Shown: piece by piece, positions 16,046 through 27,200 of the stretch
Layout of the letters: each line of letters opens with the position of its first letter
How positions within the stretch are numbered: position 1 is the stretch's first letter
Assembly: GCA_964499365.1 (NCBI GenBank)
Contig: CAZCKU010000001.1
Coordinates: 372,001-436,000 of the forward strand
Origin: PALSA-1316 sp964499365
GTDB taxonomy: Bacteria; Nitrospirota; Thermodesulfovibrionia; Thermodesulfovibrionales; UBA6898
Direction: 5' to 3'
Length of the DNA: 64,000 nt
Made by a program: the position numbers and the translations under genes
Notes under the pieces: generated by a model
Told to the model about the DNA's origin: nothing
Seen by the model: the letters and a program-made list of their open reading frames with translations, nothing else
Database searches by the model: none

Positions 16046-18538
16046 ATGAGAGAGAAGATATTCAAGGCAGGATGGGTAGCACTGTTTGTAATGTTGCAGA
16101 TGGTGACGACTGTGTATGCGGCAGCTCCGCCTACCTATGCAAAATTGGCCGAATTTCAGGTTGCGAAGCCGCCGGCCGGCGTTGCTGCTGACACTGCAGG
16201 TGTAGTGTATGCCACCCGCACAGCCACCAGCAGCGTTTTCAAATATTCTCTTGATGGCCAGACACTCGGTGCCATAACTCTGCCCGCTTCTCCTCATTCC
16301 ATCTATATAGGCAATGGCGATACGTTATATGCCGGCCTCTATGGCAGCATCCTTAAATATGTCGGTTCAGCCCCTGCGGGGATCATAACCGGTGTTGCGA
16401 AGCCGATAGCCATGTCATCTCTCTCTGACGGTACGCTCTATGCGCTTGACGCTGACCAGTATAATGTCAAGATTCTCTCTCCGAACGGTGCTGTTCAGTC
16501 CGTTGGTGACAGCAGTGTTTTTGGCCTTTCGGTCAAGGATTTGGCCCTTGACGAGGCAAATGGTGAATTTTATGTCCTTGACAACAGTGCCCAGATAACG
16601 GTGGGGAGTTATAATCCTTACGTTTGGAGGGTGCAGGTATTCGGACTTGACGGGACGTACAGGAGGCAGTTCTCCTTTGCAACAACCGGCCAGGCAGACG
16701 GTACAAGCTACACACTCTCCGCTATAGCCGTGGACAAGTCTCAGCGTGTCTATCTCGCCGATAACACGGTTGGCGCCATATTCGTCTATGATAAGGATGG
16801 TCTGTTCCTTGCGAAGCTTGCCGGCCTTCCCGGCGTAAACACAATCGAGTTTGCAAACAACAAAATATACGCTGCCTCTTCTGCATCGAGGGTCTATTGC
16901 TACGGCATCGATACCTTCGCCATACTTGAGGTTAACCCCTCCGCAGTTGCCCTGCATGCGCAGGGTGGCTTTATTGCGGGTGATACCACGTTGACGCTGT
17001 CGAACAGCGGAACCGGTCAGGCTGACTGGTCTGCCCAGACGAATCCCGACTGGTTGACCGCCACCCCGGCTTCAGGGCAGGTGGCTGCCGGCGCAGCAGG
17101 GACGATGGAGCTTGCAGCTGCGGCATCAGGAATGCAGCCCGGACAGTACGGCGGCGGCATAACCGTCAGCTACGACGGCAGGAAGATCAATGTGCCGGTT
17201 ATGCTTATGGTTCATGCTCCGGCCAGCCTCTCGGTCGCCCCGGCAAACATCAGCCTTCAGCTGGAGGAAGGAGCTGTTGCACAGCAGTCCGTTGCGATCT
17301 CTCTCTCAAACGACCTCAGCAGGGCCATGACCTGGCAGGCCGCCAGCGACAGCAGCTGGCTTACACTTTCTAATGCAACAGGCAGCTCAAATGCAACATC
17401 GACGACCGACCTGACAATCAATACTGCAGGTCTGGCAGTCGGGCAGTATACCGGAAAGGTGACCGTCACCTCAGCAGGCGCTGACAGCGCAGCAGCCATA
17501 TCGGTTGCCCTTACGGTCACTGAGAAGACAGTCGTCGTTGATCCGGTTGATCCTAAACAGGCAATGAACATCATCGTGTCTCATGCAGGAACGAATGAAT
17601 CTTCAGAGGTCGCGGTCTTTGGTGCCGATGGCTCACTCCTGCTTAAGTTTATACCCTTTACCTTCAGGGCCGGTGCTAATACTGCGGTCGGAGATTTTGA
17701 CGGCGACGGCATTGCCGATATCCTGGTAGGCACGGGAGGCGGCAACAGGGTGCCTGCTGCTGTCAAGGGCTTCAACCGTGACGGATCACCGAAGGCGGGG
17801 CTCGCCTTTGCAGCGTTCCCGTACAGAACCGGAGTCAACGTCGCTTCCGGCGACTTTGATGGTGATAAGAAAGATGAAATTGTAGCCGGCGATACGACTA
17901 AATCAACCACGGTCAGGGTCCTTGCATACGACGCAGCCTCTGCATCAGTGGCAGATACGGGCGTCAGCTTTGAGGCATATGCCGGTCAGGCTGGCGGCGT
18001 AAATGTCGCAGCAGCCGACATCGATGGAGATACTGTCCCTGAGATCATCACCGTGCCGAGAGCAGGCAATGCTGCCGTTGCGGTGAAGATATTCAAGATT
18101 GATACAACAGCAGGCGAATGGACCGCAACCCTTGTGAAGGAGTTCCCGGGTTGCACCAAGTCGAGGGGTGCGTTTACTGCAGGAAATGACGCGGGTGTCG
18201 CAAATCTTGCTGCAGCAGATGTCACCGGCGACGGCATCAGGGAAATCCTGGTTGCCTGCGCCGGGGCTAACGGCCCTCAGGTCAGAATCTTCTCAGGTTC
18301 GGGAGAATTTATCAAAGCGATTGCAACAGGCTCGAACAGGCTGGATTACATCGCCGCAGGCGATGTGACGGCAGACGGCATCACTGACATCGTCCTTGGT
18401 GACGGCTCGGCCAATAATATGAAATCAATCCGCATTCTTGACATGAACGGACGCCGCATAACCGGATTCGATGTCTTCAGCAGCAGTGCGGGAGTTAAAG
18501 TCTCGGTTGGAGACTTAGGACTTCAGGGGGTGAAATAG
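16046..18538 (+). CDS. Exported propeller/BACON-like/FG-GAP repeat protein
   Basis: An 830-residue protein with a signal peptide (to about VYAA) and no heme motif. Residues about 30-300 are NHL-like blades (GVVYATR, GTLYALDADQYNVKIL, QRVYLADNTVGAIFVYD). Residues about 300-490 are two beta-sandwich repeats of BACON/choice-of-anchor type (DWSAQTNPDWLTATPASG; SDSSWLTLSNATGS). Residues about 500-825 hold FG-GAP/VCBS calcium-binding blades with DxDxDG loops: GDFDGDGIADILVG, GDFDGDKKDEIVAGD, ADIDGDTVPEII, DVTGDGIREILVA, DVTADGITDIVLGD. Its TAG overlaps the GTG of the giant cytochrome by one base, so the products are likely made together and may form an extracellular complex. Confidence 0.78.
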   Translation: MREKIFKAGWVALFVMLQMVTTVYAAAPPTYAKLAEFQVAKPPAGVAADTAGVVYATRTATSSVFKYSLDGQTLGAITLPASPHSIYIGNGDTLYAGLYGSILKYVGSAPAGIITGVAKPIAMSSLSDGTLYALDADQYNVKILSPNGAVQSVGDSSVFGLSVKDLALDEANGEFYVLDNSAQITVGSYNPYVWRVQVFGLDGTYRRQFSFATTGQADGTSYTLSAIAVDKSQRVYLADNTVGAIFVYDKDGLFLAKLAGLPGVNTIEFANNKIYAASSASRVYCYGIDTFAILEVNPSAVALHAQGGFIAGDTTLTLSNSGTGQADWSAQTNPDWLTATPASGQVAAGAAGTMELAAAASGMQPGQYGGGITVSYDGRKINVPVMLMVHAPASLSVAPANISLQLEEGAVAQQSVAISLSNDLSRAMTWQAASDSSWLTLSNATGSSNATSTTDLTINTAGLAVGQYTGKVTVTSAGADSAAAISVALTVTEKTVVVDPVDPKQAMNIIVSHAGTNESSEVAVFGADGSLLLKFIPFTFRAGANTAVGDFDGDGIADILVGTGGGNRVPAAVKGFNRDGSPKAGLAFAAFPYRTGVNVASGDFDGDKKDEIVAGDTTKSTTVRVLAYDAASASVADTGVSFEAYAGQAGGVNVAAADIDGDTVPEIITVPRAGNAAVAVKIFKIDTTAGEWTATLVKEFPGCTKSRGAFTAGNDAGVANLAAADVTGDGIREILVACAGANGPQVRIFSGSGEFIKAIATGSNRLDYIAAGDVTADGITDIVLGDGSANNMKSIRILDMNGRRITGFDVFSSSAGVKVSVGDLGLQGVK

Positions 18539-21500
18539 TGAAAAACATAATAAAAACATTCAACGTAATCATTGCAATTTGCATTGCACTGCTCATAGGT
18601 CAGGGCGTTGCACTCGCTGCCTATGATCAGCCCCATACTGCCGACAACTCTGCTGACTGCGGCAACTGCCATTACACCAGCGGCGCTGCTCAGCCGTCGT
18701 GGATGACGCCGGGTGCCGGAGACAACACCGTCAACAACCAGAGATGCACACAGTGTCACAACGCGTACATGACGCATTCAACGTCGTCGACTGCCAGCAC
18801 CTTCTGGCAGGCTGAGGGCGGCTGGATGGTCGAGTGTGTGAACTGCCACAACCCGCACTATCAGATGCAGAGCAAGCGCTGGGGTGCAGAGAGTTATCAG
18901 GTAACCGGTACCCTTGCAGGCGTGCCGACCTATAATGCAGGAGCAAACGAATCTACCGTTACCATTAATGCACCGGCCCTTTCGGCTGAATATCAGGGAT
19001 ATTACCTCATTCCCAATACAGTCTATAGGGGTTTTGTCTATAAGATTAAGTCAATCACAAACGGGCAGACAGTTCTAGTCGTCAAGGGCAAAGTGGGTAC
19101 GGGCGCGACCTTCCCGAAGGCCGCCGCAGGTACTCAGTTCGCAATTGTCTATGGAAAGAACGTCAAGGACACCGTAGCCTACATGAATCCGGGTGGTACC
19201 TCCGTCGGCTCAACAACGGTGAAAATGTTTGCTCCGACAGGAGTTAGAGGCCCCGGTTATACTGTTACACCCACAGACAGTGTCTGTCTTGTCTGTCACA
19301 CCCTGGCATCACCTCCTCCTTCTGTGCCAGAGCACACGGCATCAGGAGATTGCAAAGCCTGTCATTCCCATGATGAGGGCTTCAAGGTTGGCGGCTGCGA
19401 TACCTGCCACGGCAACCCTCCGGGTGTCAATGCCGGTACGGTAATTTTAACTGATAAGGACGGAGCAGCGGTAACATCCGCCTCTAACGGAGCAGGCGCA
19501 CACGCAAAGCACAATACCGCGGGTCTTGTCTGCGCAAACTGCCACACAGGCGGCATGACCAGCGCATCGACAGGCGACGACGCAATTAATATCGGCTTTA
19601 ACCTGAGCGGAAATCTCGGTGGAACCTACAGCGGCGAGGGAGGCAGGACGTTCCCGGGGAATCCGTTCCCGTATGTTGCAGGTGGAACGACAACCGTTAA
19701 TACGGGTGGAACATATAATTGTTCGAACGTATACTGCCATAGCACCGGTCAGGGAAGTACGGCCAATAATCCTACCCCAACCTATACGACGCCTTCATGG
19801 TATACAGCGGCAAGTGGCGCATGCGGTACCTGCCATGCGACTACAGCGATTGCTACCGGCAGTCATACGCAGCATCTCGGGTCAGGCGTGAACATCGGTT
19901 GCGGCGATTGCCACACGGGCGCTGCGAACGACGGCTCGTCATATGCCTCTGCTAACCATGTAAACAAGACAATTGAAGTGGCAAACAGCTATACCCTGGG
20001 CGGAGCTCCGGGCAATGGCTACGGCACCTGTACGGTGCTTACCTGTCATGGAAACGGTACTCCTGCCTGGGGTACTGCCTTTACTGGCGGGACTGATGTA
20101 TGTACGAAATGTCACGGGACGCCGACTGTCGGAGCAACAGCCTCATCAGGATCTAAAATGGCGCCGCCGATGGCAACCGACCAGAACGGCGCGGCCGACG
20201 GCACGGACGCGAAGGTTGGAGCTCACCAGATTCATATGGACGGAACGCTGAACATATACAGCGCCCCGGTAACCTGTAACCAGTGTCACACGGTGCCCGG
20301 GACGGTGCAGGCTGCAGGACATATACAGGACGGAACGCCTGGAGTTGCTGAAGTGCCGCTTGCGGGTGCATTGGCGACCACCAACCCTAACTCCGTACCC
20401 GGATCACCGACATATGCAGCCGGACAGTGCAGTAACACCTATTGCCACGACAGTTCAAGGTTCAAGAACGGCTGGGCAGGTGGAACGGGTCATACGCCGA
20501 CATGGAATAACACCGCCTATTTGGGTAACGGCAAGGCATTGGATTGCGGTACCTGTCATGGTAACCCGCCTCTTGGCCTGCACCCTGCAGCAACAGCCAA
20601 CGTCTGTAACGGCTGTCATTCAAACGTCAATGCAGCGGGTGATGGTTTTGTGGACAAGACTCTCCATGCGAACGGCACGGTTGAGGCTGTTGCCGGATGT
20701 ACCGGCTGCCACGATTCCAACAGCAATCTTGCCGGCAAGCATAACATTCACTACAACAGCACCACCGATGCTAGCGGCAGACTCACAACAAATACTTCTA
20801 CAGCAACCAACTATGTCTTCCAGTGCGGAAACTGCCATAACGATGCGACAGGTCACCCGGGAACAGTCGGAGCGAACTTTGCTGATGTGGTTTTCTCCTC
20901 AGGCGGTAACTATACGGTCGGAGCAACCGTTACGACAGACTCAAAGGGCCTGAAGATATCGACAGACGGCAGTTGCTCCAACGTTTATTGCCATTCGAAC
21001 GCTGCTCCGGCAGGTGGAACGAATTCGTACTCCACAATAGCGTGGAATGGAACAGTATCCTGCGGCTCATGCCATAAGACAACTGGAACTGCAGCAAGCA
21101 TGCAGACAGCAGGAACGCCGCAGCCGATGTCTGCTCCTCACGTGCAGCATATGGCAACAGACCGTTACGGAGCGAACACGAACTTCACCTGTAACAGCTG
21201 CCACAGCACCACGGTATCAAACAACACAACTATTTCAGATAAGTCTCTGCATGCTAATGCAGCCAAGAACGTTTCCATGAACGCAACGGTGGGCGGTGCC
21301 TGGAGCGGCACGCAGTGCTCCAACACCTACTGCCATAGCAATGGCACAGCAGCAGGCGGAACCCATGCAGCGATCAACTGGTCTGGCACAATGACCTGCG
21401 CAAGCTGTCACGGTAACGCTGCCTCGATCACGACCAACGCCCACGAACTGCATATCGGTTCGCTGACTACGGTCGGACGGACAGTTGGCTGCCTCGACTG

Positions 21501-24213
21501 CCATGCGGCAACAGCAGCCAACGATACAACCGTATCGAGCTATACAAACCATGTGGACAAACTGGTTAACGTCAAGTTCAACAATGCGGGTGCTATCAAC
21601 AAGGACACTGATGCCCCGACATATAATGCAGCATCGACAACCGGTGCGAACGGTGCAACCAAGGCACCGGGCAGCGCAGCCGCCAGCTGTGCAAACGTAT
21701 ACTGCCATAGCATCGGTAACCTTGACGCAACCGCTGCGGTAGTTACGGCAGGAGGTGCAAGCTTCCGGTCGATAGCATGGAACGGCGCGGCGATAGGCTG
21801 CGACGGCTGCCACGGCGATCAGGCTGGGAAGTCTCATCCTGTCTATACGTCGGGAGCGGCTGCCTCGACAACGGCTAACAGCCATGTCAAGCACGTAGAG
21901 GGCAGCTCCTTCAGCTGCGACTTCTGCCACAACACGACGACGACAAACGCAACCATTCCGCCGACCACGGTGCTGGCAGCAGGCCAGCATCTTGATCGTA
22001 CGGAGGACGTATCGTTTAAGCTCAACGGTGGTTTGACCGGTACCTATAATGCAGGCAAGACCTGTTCTGCCACCTACTGCCACGGCACCGGGCCGTCAGT
22101 AGCTTGGGGCGGAACAACAACCTGCGCAAGCTGTCACGACGCAAGCAACACCGGTCTTTCAACACGTCATGACAGGCACTACAACAGCGCAACGCTTCCC
22201 ACGGCGATAAATTCTACCAACGCCAACACTGCCACAGCGTATGTGTATGGCTGCGGAAACTGCCATCCGAGTGCAACCCACTCGACGGGCCAGGCCGACG
22301 GAACAGGGCCTATATTCCAGGATGCACAGGTAGCAACAGGCGTACTTCCTGCGAAGATCCAGACCTATACGCAGGGGGGATCTTCGACGACAGACGCAAA
22401 GGGCTTCAACTATACGCAGGGTACCTGTACCAGCGTATGTCACACCCGTGACGGCGCAGCTGCAGCACCCGTCGTAGCAGCAGCCTGGGGCGGGGCATCG
22501 ACCGGTTCCTGCGCAGTCTGCCACAGGGCATCGGGCGACAACTATGGGACGATGACCGGCTATGCAAATGGTCTGTCAGCAACGCATAACCAGCATATGG
22601 CAACAGATCGTTACGGAGCGAACAGCAACTTCACCTGTAACAGCTGCCATAATACGACAGCTTCAAACAACACAACGATCAACGGTGCAGCGGGCCGCGA
22701 TCAGCACCCGAACGCAGCGAAGAACGTTGACTTCAACGGAACAGTAGGCGGAACCTGGAGTGGTACGCAGTGCTCCAACACCTACTGCCATAGCAATGGT
22801 ACTGCATCAAGCGGAACGCATGCTGCGATCAGCTGGTCAGGTGCGGTGACCTGTGCAAGCTGCCACGGCAATTCTGCCGCTACGCTTACCAGCGGGGCTC
22901 ATGACAAGCATGTTGGGCTTGCCGGCGTGACCTGTGCATACTGCCATAATGCTACGGCAACGGGCAGCACTACTATCAACAGCTATACGAACCATGTGAA
23001 CAAGAGTGTAACCATCAACTTTAACGCATCCGCTGCCGGAGCAACCGCTACGTATAACGGTCAGACCGCAGGCGGTGCAACGGTTTACCAGAAGGCGGTC
23101 GGCACGGCTGCCGGATCATGTAATACAACCACCTGCCACGGAGGCAATTCTGGCGTCTGGGATGTGGTAAATAACGACTCAACCTGCGTCAAGTGTCACG
23201 GTGTTGCAGGTACAAATGCTGCTGCATATACAGCAGATATCAAGACTGCTGCCCCGGGTTACAACGGTACCGGCGTCAACACGGCCGGCTCTAATGGTGC
23301 ACCTCTCTCCGGCGGCGTATCTGCGGACTCGAAGGTCGGTGCGCACGACACCCACCTGAAGGGCAACGGCGGCTACAAGACAGGCGGAATAGCCTGCTCT
23401 GACTGCCACGCGGTAACCGCACTTGGCGATGCCGGACACATGAACGGGTCCACCACGATGACGTGGAGTGATCTTGCCAAGAATATCGGCACGACTCCGT
23501 ACAATGCTGACAAGGGTGCAATCGTGCCGGGCTATACAGCACCGAACTGCTCTACGAACTACTGTCATGGTGGCGGTTTTGCAGCCGGAGTAGTGGGTAA
23601 CAACACATCTCCATCATGGACCTCGGGTACGTATCTTGTTAACGCTGCAGCTTCCAAGAACGGGACCGATTGTAACCAGTGTCACCAGTCGCCTCCGACG
23701 TCGTCGGTGAAGTTTGCGCATACATCGATGACCATATCGACCGACTGCTCCGGTTGCCACAACCATAACGGCAGCGGCGATGCCCGCCACGTTAACGGAA
23801 CGCTTGAGGCGAGCGGCGGCGGCTGTAACGGCTGCCATGACTATGACACCACAGCAGGCGGAACGGCATGGGGTAAGGTCGGAAGCGGAACAGGCCTGAC
23901 CAATACCTCGGCAGCATGGGGTGGCCATGCCAAGCACATAGAGCACCTGAAGACCAGAACAGCAACCACGCTCGATCCGGCTACAGACACCTATGGCAGT
24001 GTGGCGTTCAACAATGTCTGCGGGACCTGCCACAGCCAGAACGTATCGGCCGATCACGGTCCGAATGGCGGCGCGACGACACGCAACGTGAACTTCAACG
24101 GAAGTACGACGCACCGCTTCGGTACGAGCGGGCCGACGTATGACGGTGTTACGACTAAATCATGCTCCAGCCTTGATTGCCACTTCAAGGCAACGCCGCA
24201 ATGGGGTCTATAG
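18538..24213 (+). CDS. Giant multiheme c-type cytochrome, about 45 heme-motif candidates
   Basis: A 1,891-residue exported protein; GTG start overlaps the preceding stop (TAGTG). Signal peptide to about VALAA. By eye I count 33 CXXCH, 11 CX4CH (e.g. CSNVYCH, CSNTYCH, CANVYCH, CNTTTCH, CSSLDCH) and one CX3CH (CTSVCH near residue 1300). A CX4CH is usually followed 20-60 residues later by CASCH/CGTCH, the pattern of Geobacter-type CxxxxCH/CxxCH cytochromes. Conserved His-rich words (GAHQIHM, HVQHMATD, HLGSG) could supply distal ligands. Sequence between sites is Gly/Ser/Thr/Asn-rich and low in charge, fitting a secreted or surface conductor. Part of it is internally duplicated (21145-21460 and 22585-22920). 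Confidence 0.88.
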   Translation: MKNIIKTFNVIIAICIALLIGQGVALAAYDQPHTADNSADCGNCHYTSGAAQPSWMTPGAGDNTVNNQRCTQCHNAYMTHSTSSTASTFWQAEGGWMVECVNCHNPHYQMQSKRWGAESYQVTGTLAGVPTYNAGANESTVTINAPALSAEYQGYYLIPNTVYRGFVYKIKSITNGQTVLVVKGKVGTGATFPKAAAGTQFAIVYGKNVKDTVAYMNPGGTSVGSTTVKMFAPTGVRGPGYTVTPTDSVCLVCHTLASPPPSVPEHTASGDCKACHSHDEGFKVGGCDTCHGNPPGVNAGTVILTDKDGAAVTSASNGAGAHAKHNTAGLVCANCHTGGMTSASTGDDAINIGFNLSGNLGGTYSGEGGRTFPGNPFPYVAGGTTTVNTGGTYNCSNVYCHSTGQGSTANNPTPTYTTPSWYTAASGACGTCHATTAIATGSHTQHLGSGVNIGCGDCHTGAANDGSSYASANHVNKTIEVANSYTLGGAPGNGYGTCTVLTCHGNGTPAWGTAFTGGTDVCTKCHGTPTVGATASSGSKMAPPMATDQNGAADGTDAKVGAHQIHMDGTLNIYSAPVTCNQCHTVPGTVQAAGHIQDGTPGVAEVPLAGALATTNPNSVPGSPTYAAGQCSNTYCHDSSRFKNGWAGGTGHTPTWNNTAYLGNGKALDCGTCHGNPPLGLHPAATANVCNGCHSNVNAAGDGFVDKTLHANGTVEAVAGCTGCHDSNSNLAGKHNIHYNSTTDASGRLTTNTSTATNYVFQCGNCHNDATGHPGTVGANFADVVFSSGGNYTVGATVTTDSKGLKISTDGSCSNVYCHSNAAPAGGTNSYSTIAWNGTVSCGSCHKTTGTAASMQTAGTPQPMSAPHVQHMATDRYGANTNFTCNSCHSTTVSNNTTISDKSLHANAAKNVSMNATVGGAWSGTQCSNTYCHSNGTAAGGTHAAINWSGTMTCASCHGNAASITTNAHELHIGSLTTVGRTVGCLDCHAATAANDTTVSSYTNHVDKLVNVKFNNAGAINKDTDAPTYNAASTTGANGATKAPGSAAASCANVYCHSIGNLDATAAVVTAGGASFRSIAWNGAAIGCDGCHGDQAGKSHPVYTSGAAASTTANSHVKHVEGSSFSCDFCHNTTTTNATIPPTTVLAAGQHLDRTEDVSFKLNGGLTGTYNAGKTCSATYCHGTGPSVAWGGTTTCASCHDASNTGLSTRHDRHYNSATLPTAINSTNANTATAYVYGCGNCHPSATHSTGQADGTGPIFQDAQVATGVLPAKIQTYTQGGSSTTDAKGFNYTQGTCTSVCHTRDGAAAAPVVAAAWGGASTGSCAVCHRASGDNYGTMTGYANGLSATHNQHMATDRYGANSNFTCNSCHNTTASNNTTINGAAGRDQHPNAAKNVDFNGTVGGTWSGTQCSNTYCHSNGTASSGTHAAISWSGAVTCASCHGNSAATLTSGAHDKHVGLAGVTCAYCHNATATGSTTINSYTNHVNKSVTINFNASAAGATATYNGQTAGGATVYQKAVGTAAGSCNTTTCHGGNSGVWDVVNNDSTCVKCHGVAGTNAAAYTADIKTAAPGYNGTGVNTAGSNGAPLSGGVSADSKVGAHDTHLKGNGGYKTGGIACSDCHAVTALGDAGHMNGSTTMTWSDLAKNIGTTPYNADKGAIVPGYTAPNCSTNYCHGGGFAAGVVGNNTSPSWTSGTYLVNAAASKNGTDCNQCHQSPPTSSVKFAHTSMTISTDCSGCHNHNGSGDARHVNGTLEASGGGCNGCHDYDTTAGGTAWGKVGSGTGLTNTSAAWGGHAKHIEHLKTRTATTLDPATDTYGSVAFNNVCGTCHSQNVSADHGPNGGATTRNVNFNGSTTHRFGTSGPTYDGVTTKSCSSLDCHFKATPQWGL
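21145..21460 (+). repeat. Internal duplicate unit 1 in giant cytochrome
   Basis: About 105 residues running from QHMATDRYGAN through CNSCH, GTQCSNTYCHSNGTA and CASCHGN. Closely matched by the unit at 22585-22920, with the same heme order and near-identical words, showing growth by duplication of a three-heme cassette. Confidence 0.75.
22585..22920 (+). repeat. Internal duplicate unit 2 in giant cytochrome
   Basis: Partner of the unit at 21145-21460: QHMATDRYGAN, CNSCHNTT, GTQCSNTYCHSNGTA, CASCHGNSA. Differences are scattered, plus a short insert (NGAAGRDQHP in place of SDKSLH), so the duplication is not very recent. Confidence 0.75.
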
Positions 24214-24278
24214 GAGGGTATGATCATGTATAATAGAACGGACATAATTGATTATAAGAAAAGCGAGGTGAGATCAGC

Positions 24279-27200
24279 ATGGGAGAGATAATTGTGAGAA
24301 AGGTTAGAGGGATGAACTGGAAAGCTAAGATCGCTCTTGTGCTGATGTTCACCTTGGTATTCAGCACATTTATGTATCAGGGTTTGTGGAAACCTGCAAA
24401 ATCAGAGGCTGCTGCGGTCGTTTATCACGTGCGAGGGTTGACTGCAGTCAGTGTTGGCGTTGATGGAAACACAAATATTGTATCTGAAGCAGCCATTACC
24501 ACGACCAATGCTGCAGGTGGGACCAACGAATGGCGTGCGATTACTAACACGACAACGCCTCCAGGTACGAGCCGTAACCGTATCCGGGTTGGAGCAGCTT
24601 GGACTGCCACGGGCGATGAGAGGTTCAGAGCATATACGCCAGTGTATGCTTCAGCAACTAATATTGCGGCTAATGCCACTGCGCTGCTTACCGGCTATTT
24701 GAATACAACCGGAACATCGGGAAGCATATACGCAAGTATGTATGAGTATAACGATACTACCGGCATCGTTGGAGCTGTCAAGGGAACAACAAATTCTTCT
24801 ACGCTAGGCGCAACGGCTACTGCAACCACAGTTACATTTACAAACCCTTCGTTTAATGTAGCAGCTGGTAACCGCGTTCTGGTTATTTTCTATGCTACGG
24901 CAAATGGAACTGATCCGGCATATCTTTTCGGTGCGAATGCACTTAATACGACGACCCCAGCTGGAGATACCTATTTCACATTGAATGAAACAGCGGTAGC
25001 GGGAGATGCTGTTAATGTTGCAGACGGTACTGATCCGGCCAACTATAACGTGAGCCGAGGCAGCACAAATAATGTAGCAGACAGCTTTACGATGGTATCA
25101 ACCAATACTGATAACGGCGCGGCGGCAGTAACCGGCGTCACGGCAAGCTTTACAAACAGTGCGAACATCTCGGGAGTAAGGCTTTACAAGGACGTGAACG
25201 CTAATGGTACCTATCAGGCGGGCACTGATACCTTGCTTTCAACCGGCACTCCGGGTGCATCAGTAAGTTTTACCGGATTTACCGAAAACCTGACGACTAC
25301 AGCTTCAAACTACCTTATCTTGGTAGATATTTCCGGAACAGCAACTCTGACACAGACGATCGATACGGTCGTTACCGCTGTGACCGTAACTGCCCCTGAT
25401 GCGCAGGGCACAATATCCGACGCCTCGAACCCGACACGTCTCACGATTGTGGATGTGCCGCATGAAAATGTCGGCACGGCAACTAATACCGCCATTGCGA
25501 CAAGCCCGAAGACTGAAAGCGCAATGAACGTGCTGATGCAGAGGTTCCAGGTGACAAGTGCAACCAGTGGGGCCGGCGCACAGGACAATCAGGTGGAGCT
25601 CAACTCTCTTGGTATTGATGACCTCGGTACGGCAACAGGAGCGCGGACGGCAAAGGTTTATATTGATTCCACGAGCTCTGCAACACTTCCAGGAACTGCA
25701 GTACTTATTGGAAGCACTTCTGGCTGGACCGGTACGCCTACGACTATAACCCTTAATCAGGGTACCGCGGGCGACAGGACAGTAACCAATGCAACTGCGC
25801 GATATATCTATATTGTTTACGACATGCCCGCTGGGGCAACGCAGACGGTCCAGTCGAGCGTGACATCACTCGGCGTGGTTTCCCCGGATGCGGGGCAGAC
25901 CGGGCTTACGCTGAATTCAACTGCGATTACACTTTCTTCTGATCCTTCGAAGATCACGTCGTGCTCTGGCTGTCACGGATATACCGGAGCGTTCAGCGAT
26001 GGGACGGCCAGGAATACACCAGCCGGTCTGTTCCAGGGGTCACATAACACGCATGTGCAGCAGTACGGGAACGCCTGTTCTGTTTGCCACACGGTCCCTG
26101 CTACCGAGACAAGCGCCGACTTTAAGCACAGAGACGGCACAATCAACATAGCTGGTACACTTGATGTTGGCGGCTCGAATGCAGGTTCGTATTCAAAAAC
26201 CAGCTTTACCCAGGCGAACAGCTTTGCGCCGGGCAACTGTTCAAACACCTACTGTCATAGCAACGGTACCTCGGTCATAACCTCAACCATACCGGCTAAT
26301 ACATCTCCGAATTGGGGCGGCGCGACCACATGCAGCAGCTGCCACGGGAACCCTGCCGACGATGGGAGACCGAATTATGCCAATGGTACCCCGAAGCGTA
26401 ATACGCACGGTGATGGTGCCGGCTATGGCAACACTCACAAGGCTACGGCATGTCCCACGTGTCATACGGGAGTGAGCGGGACAGCTGGTGCGTATACTAT
26501 CAGTGATACTGGAACGCATAACAACGGGGCCTATAACCTTCAGGCCTCCATGGGATATACCCAGGCCACCGGGGTTTGTGCAACGGCAAGCTGTCACGGT
26601 GGTTCAGTGACATGGGGCGGCAGCCTTGCATGTATCGACTGTCATTCATCACCGCAGGGAACCCGTGCTGATGTCGTGGCCGAATTCGGTCTGGCATGGG
26701 GACATAAGAAATCCGGCAGAACAGCAGTTTCTGACGCCGATTGTATTGTCTGCCATCTTGAGGGCAAATACAGTGCCGGTGTAGGTTCGGCTGTCATAAA
26801 AACGGCGTTTCATTCGGGTGCTCCTGGTGGAAACATTGACCTTCGCGACCCGGACGGAGCCGGTGAAACACCCATTACGAATAATAGCGGTGCTGCCTTC
26901 ACCTTCTCGCAGTATTCTGTATCGTATGCTGCGGGTTCCCGTACAACGACCCTGGGTAACACTGTAGCAGAGGTCATCACGGTGAAGTTCTGCATGAAAT
27001 GCCATGATGCCAACGGCGCAACCAACCCGACCGCCCGCTCAAACAACGGAGGGACAGGTACGGCTACGATGCCGTTTGGTGGCGTGAATCTTGGCGCAAA
27101 CTATACAACGACGAATGGTGCAGCAGCAGCCGGTGGTCTTATCGATGTTGCCAAGCAGTTTGCATCAACGAACTCCTCACGCCATCCCGTTGGTGCACCT

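Noticed and set aside
21235..22083. Minus-strand 282-residue frame inside the giant cytochrome
   Set aside because: Opposite strand of a strongly supported heme-motif gene; no RBS or domain, and its composition follows the plus-strand codons.
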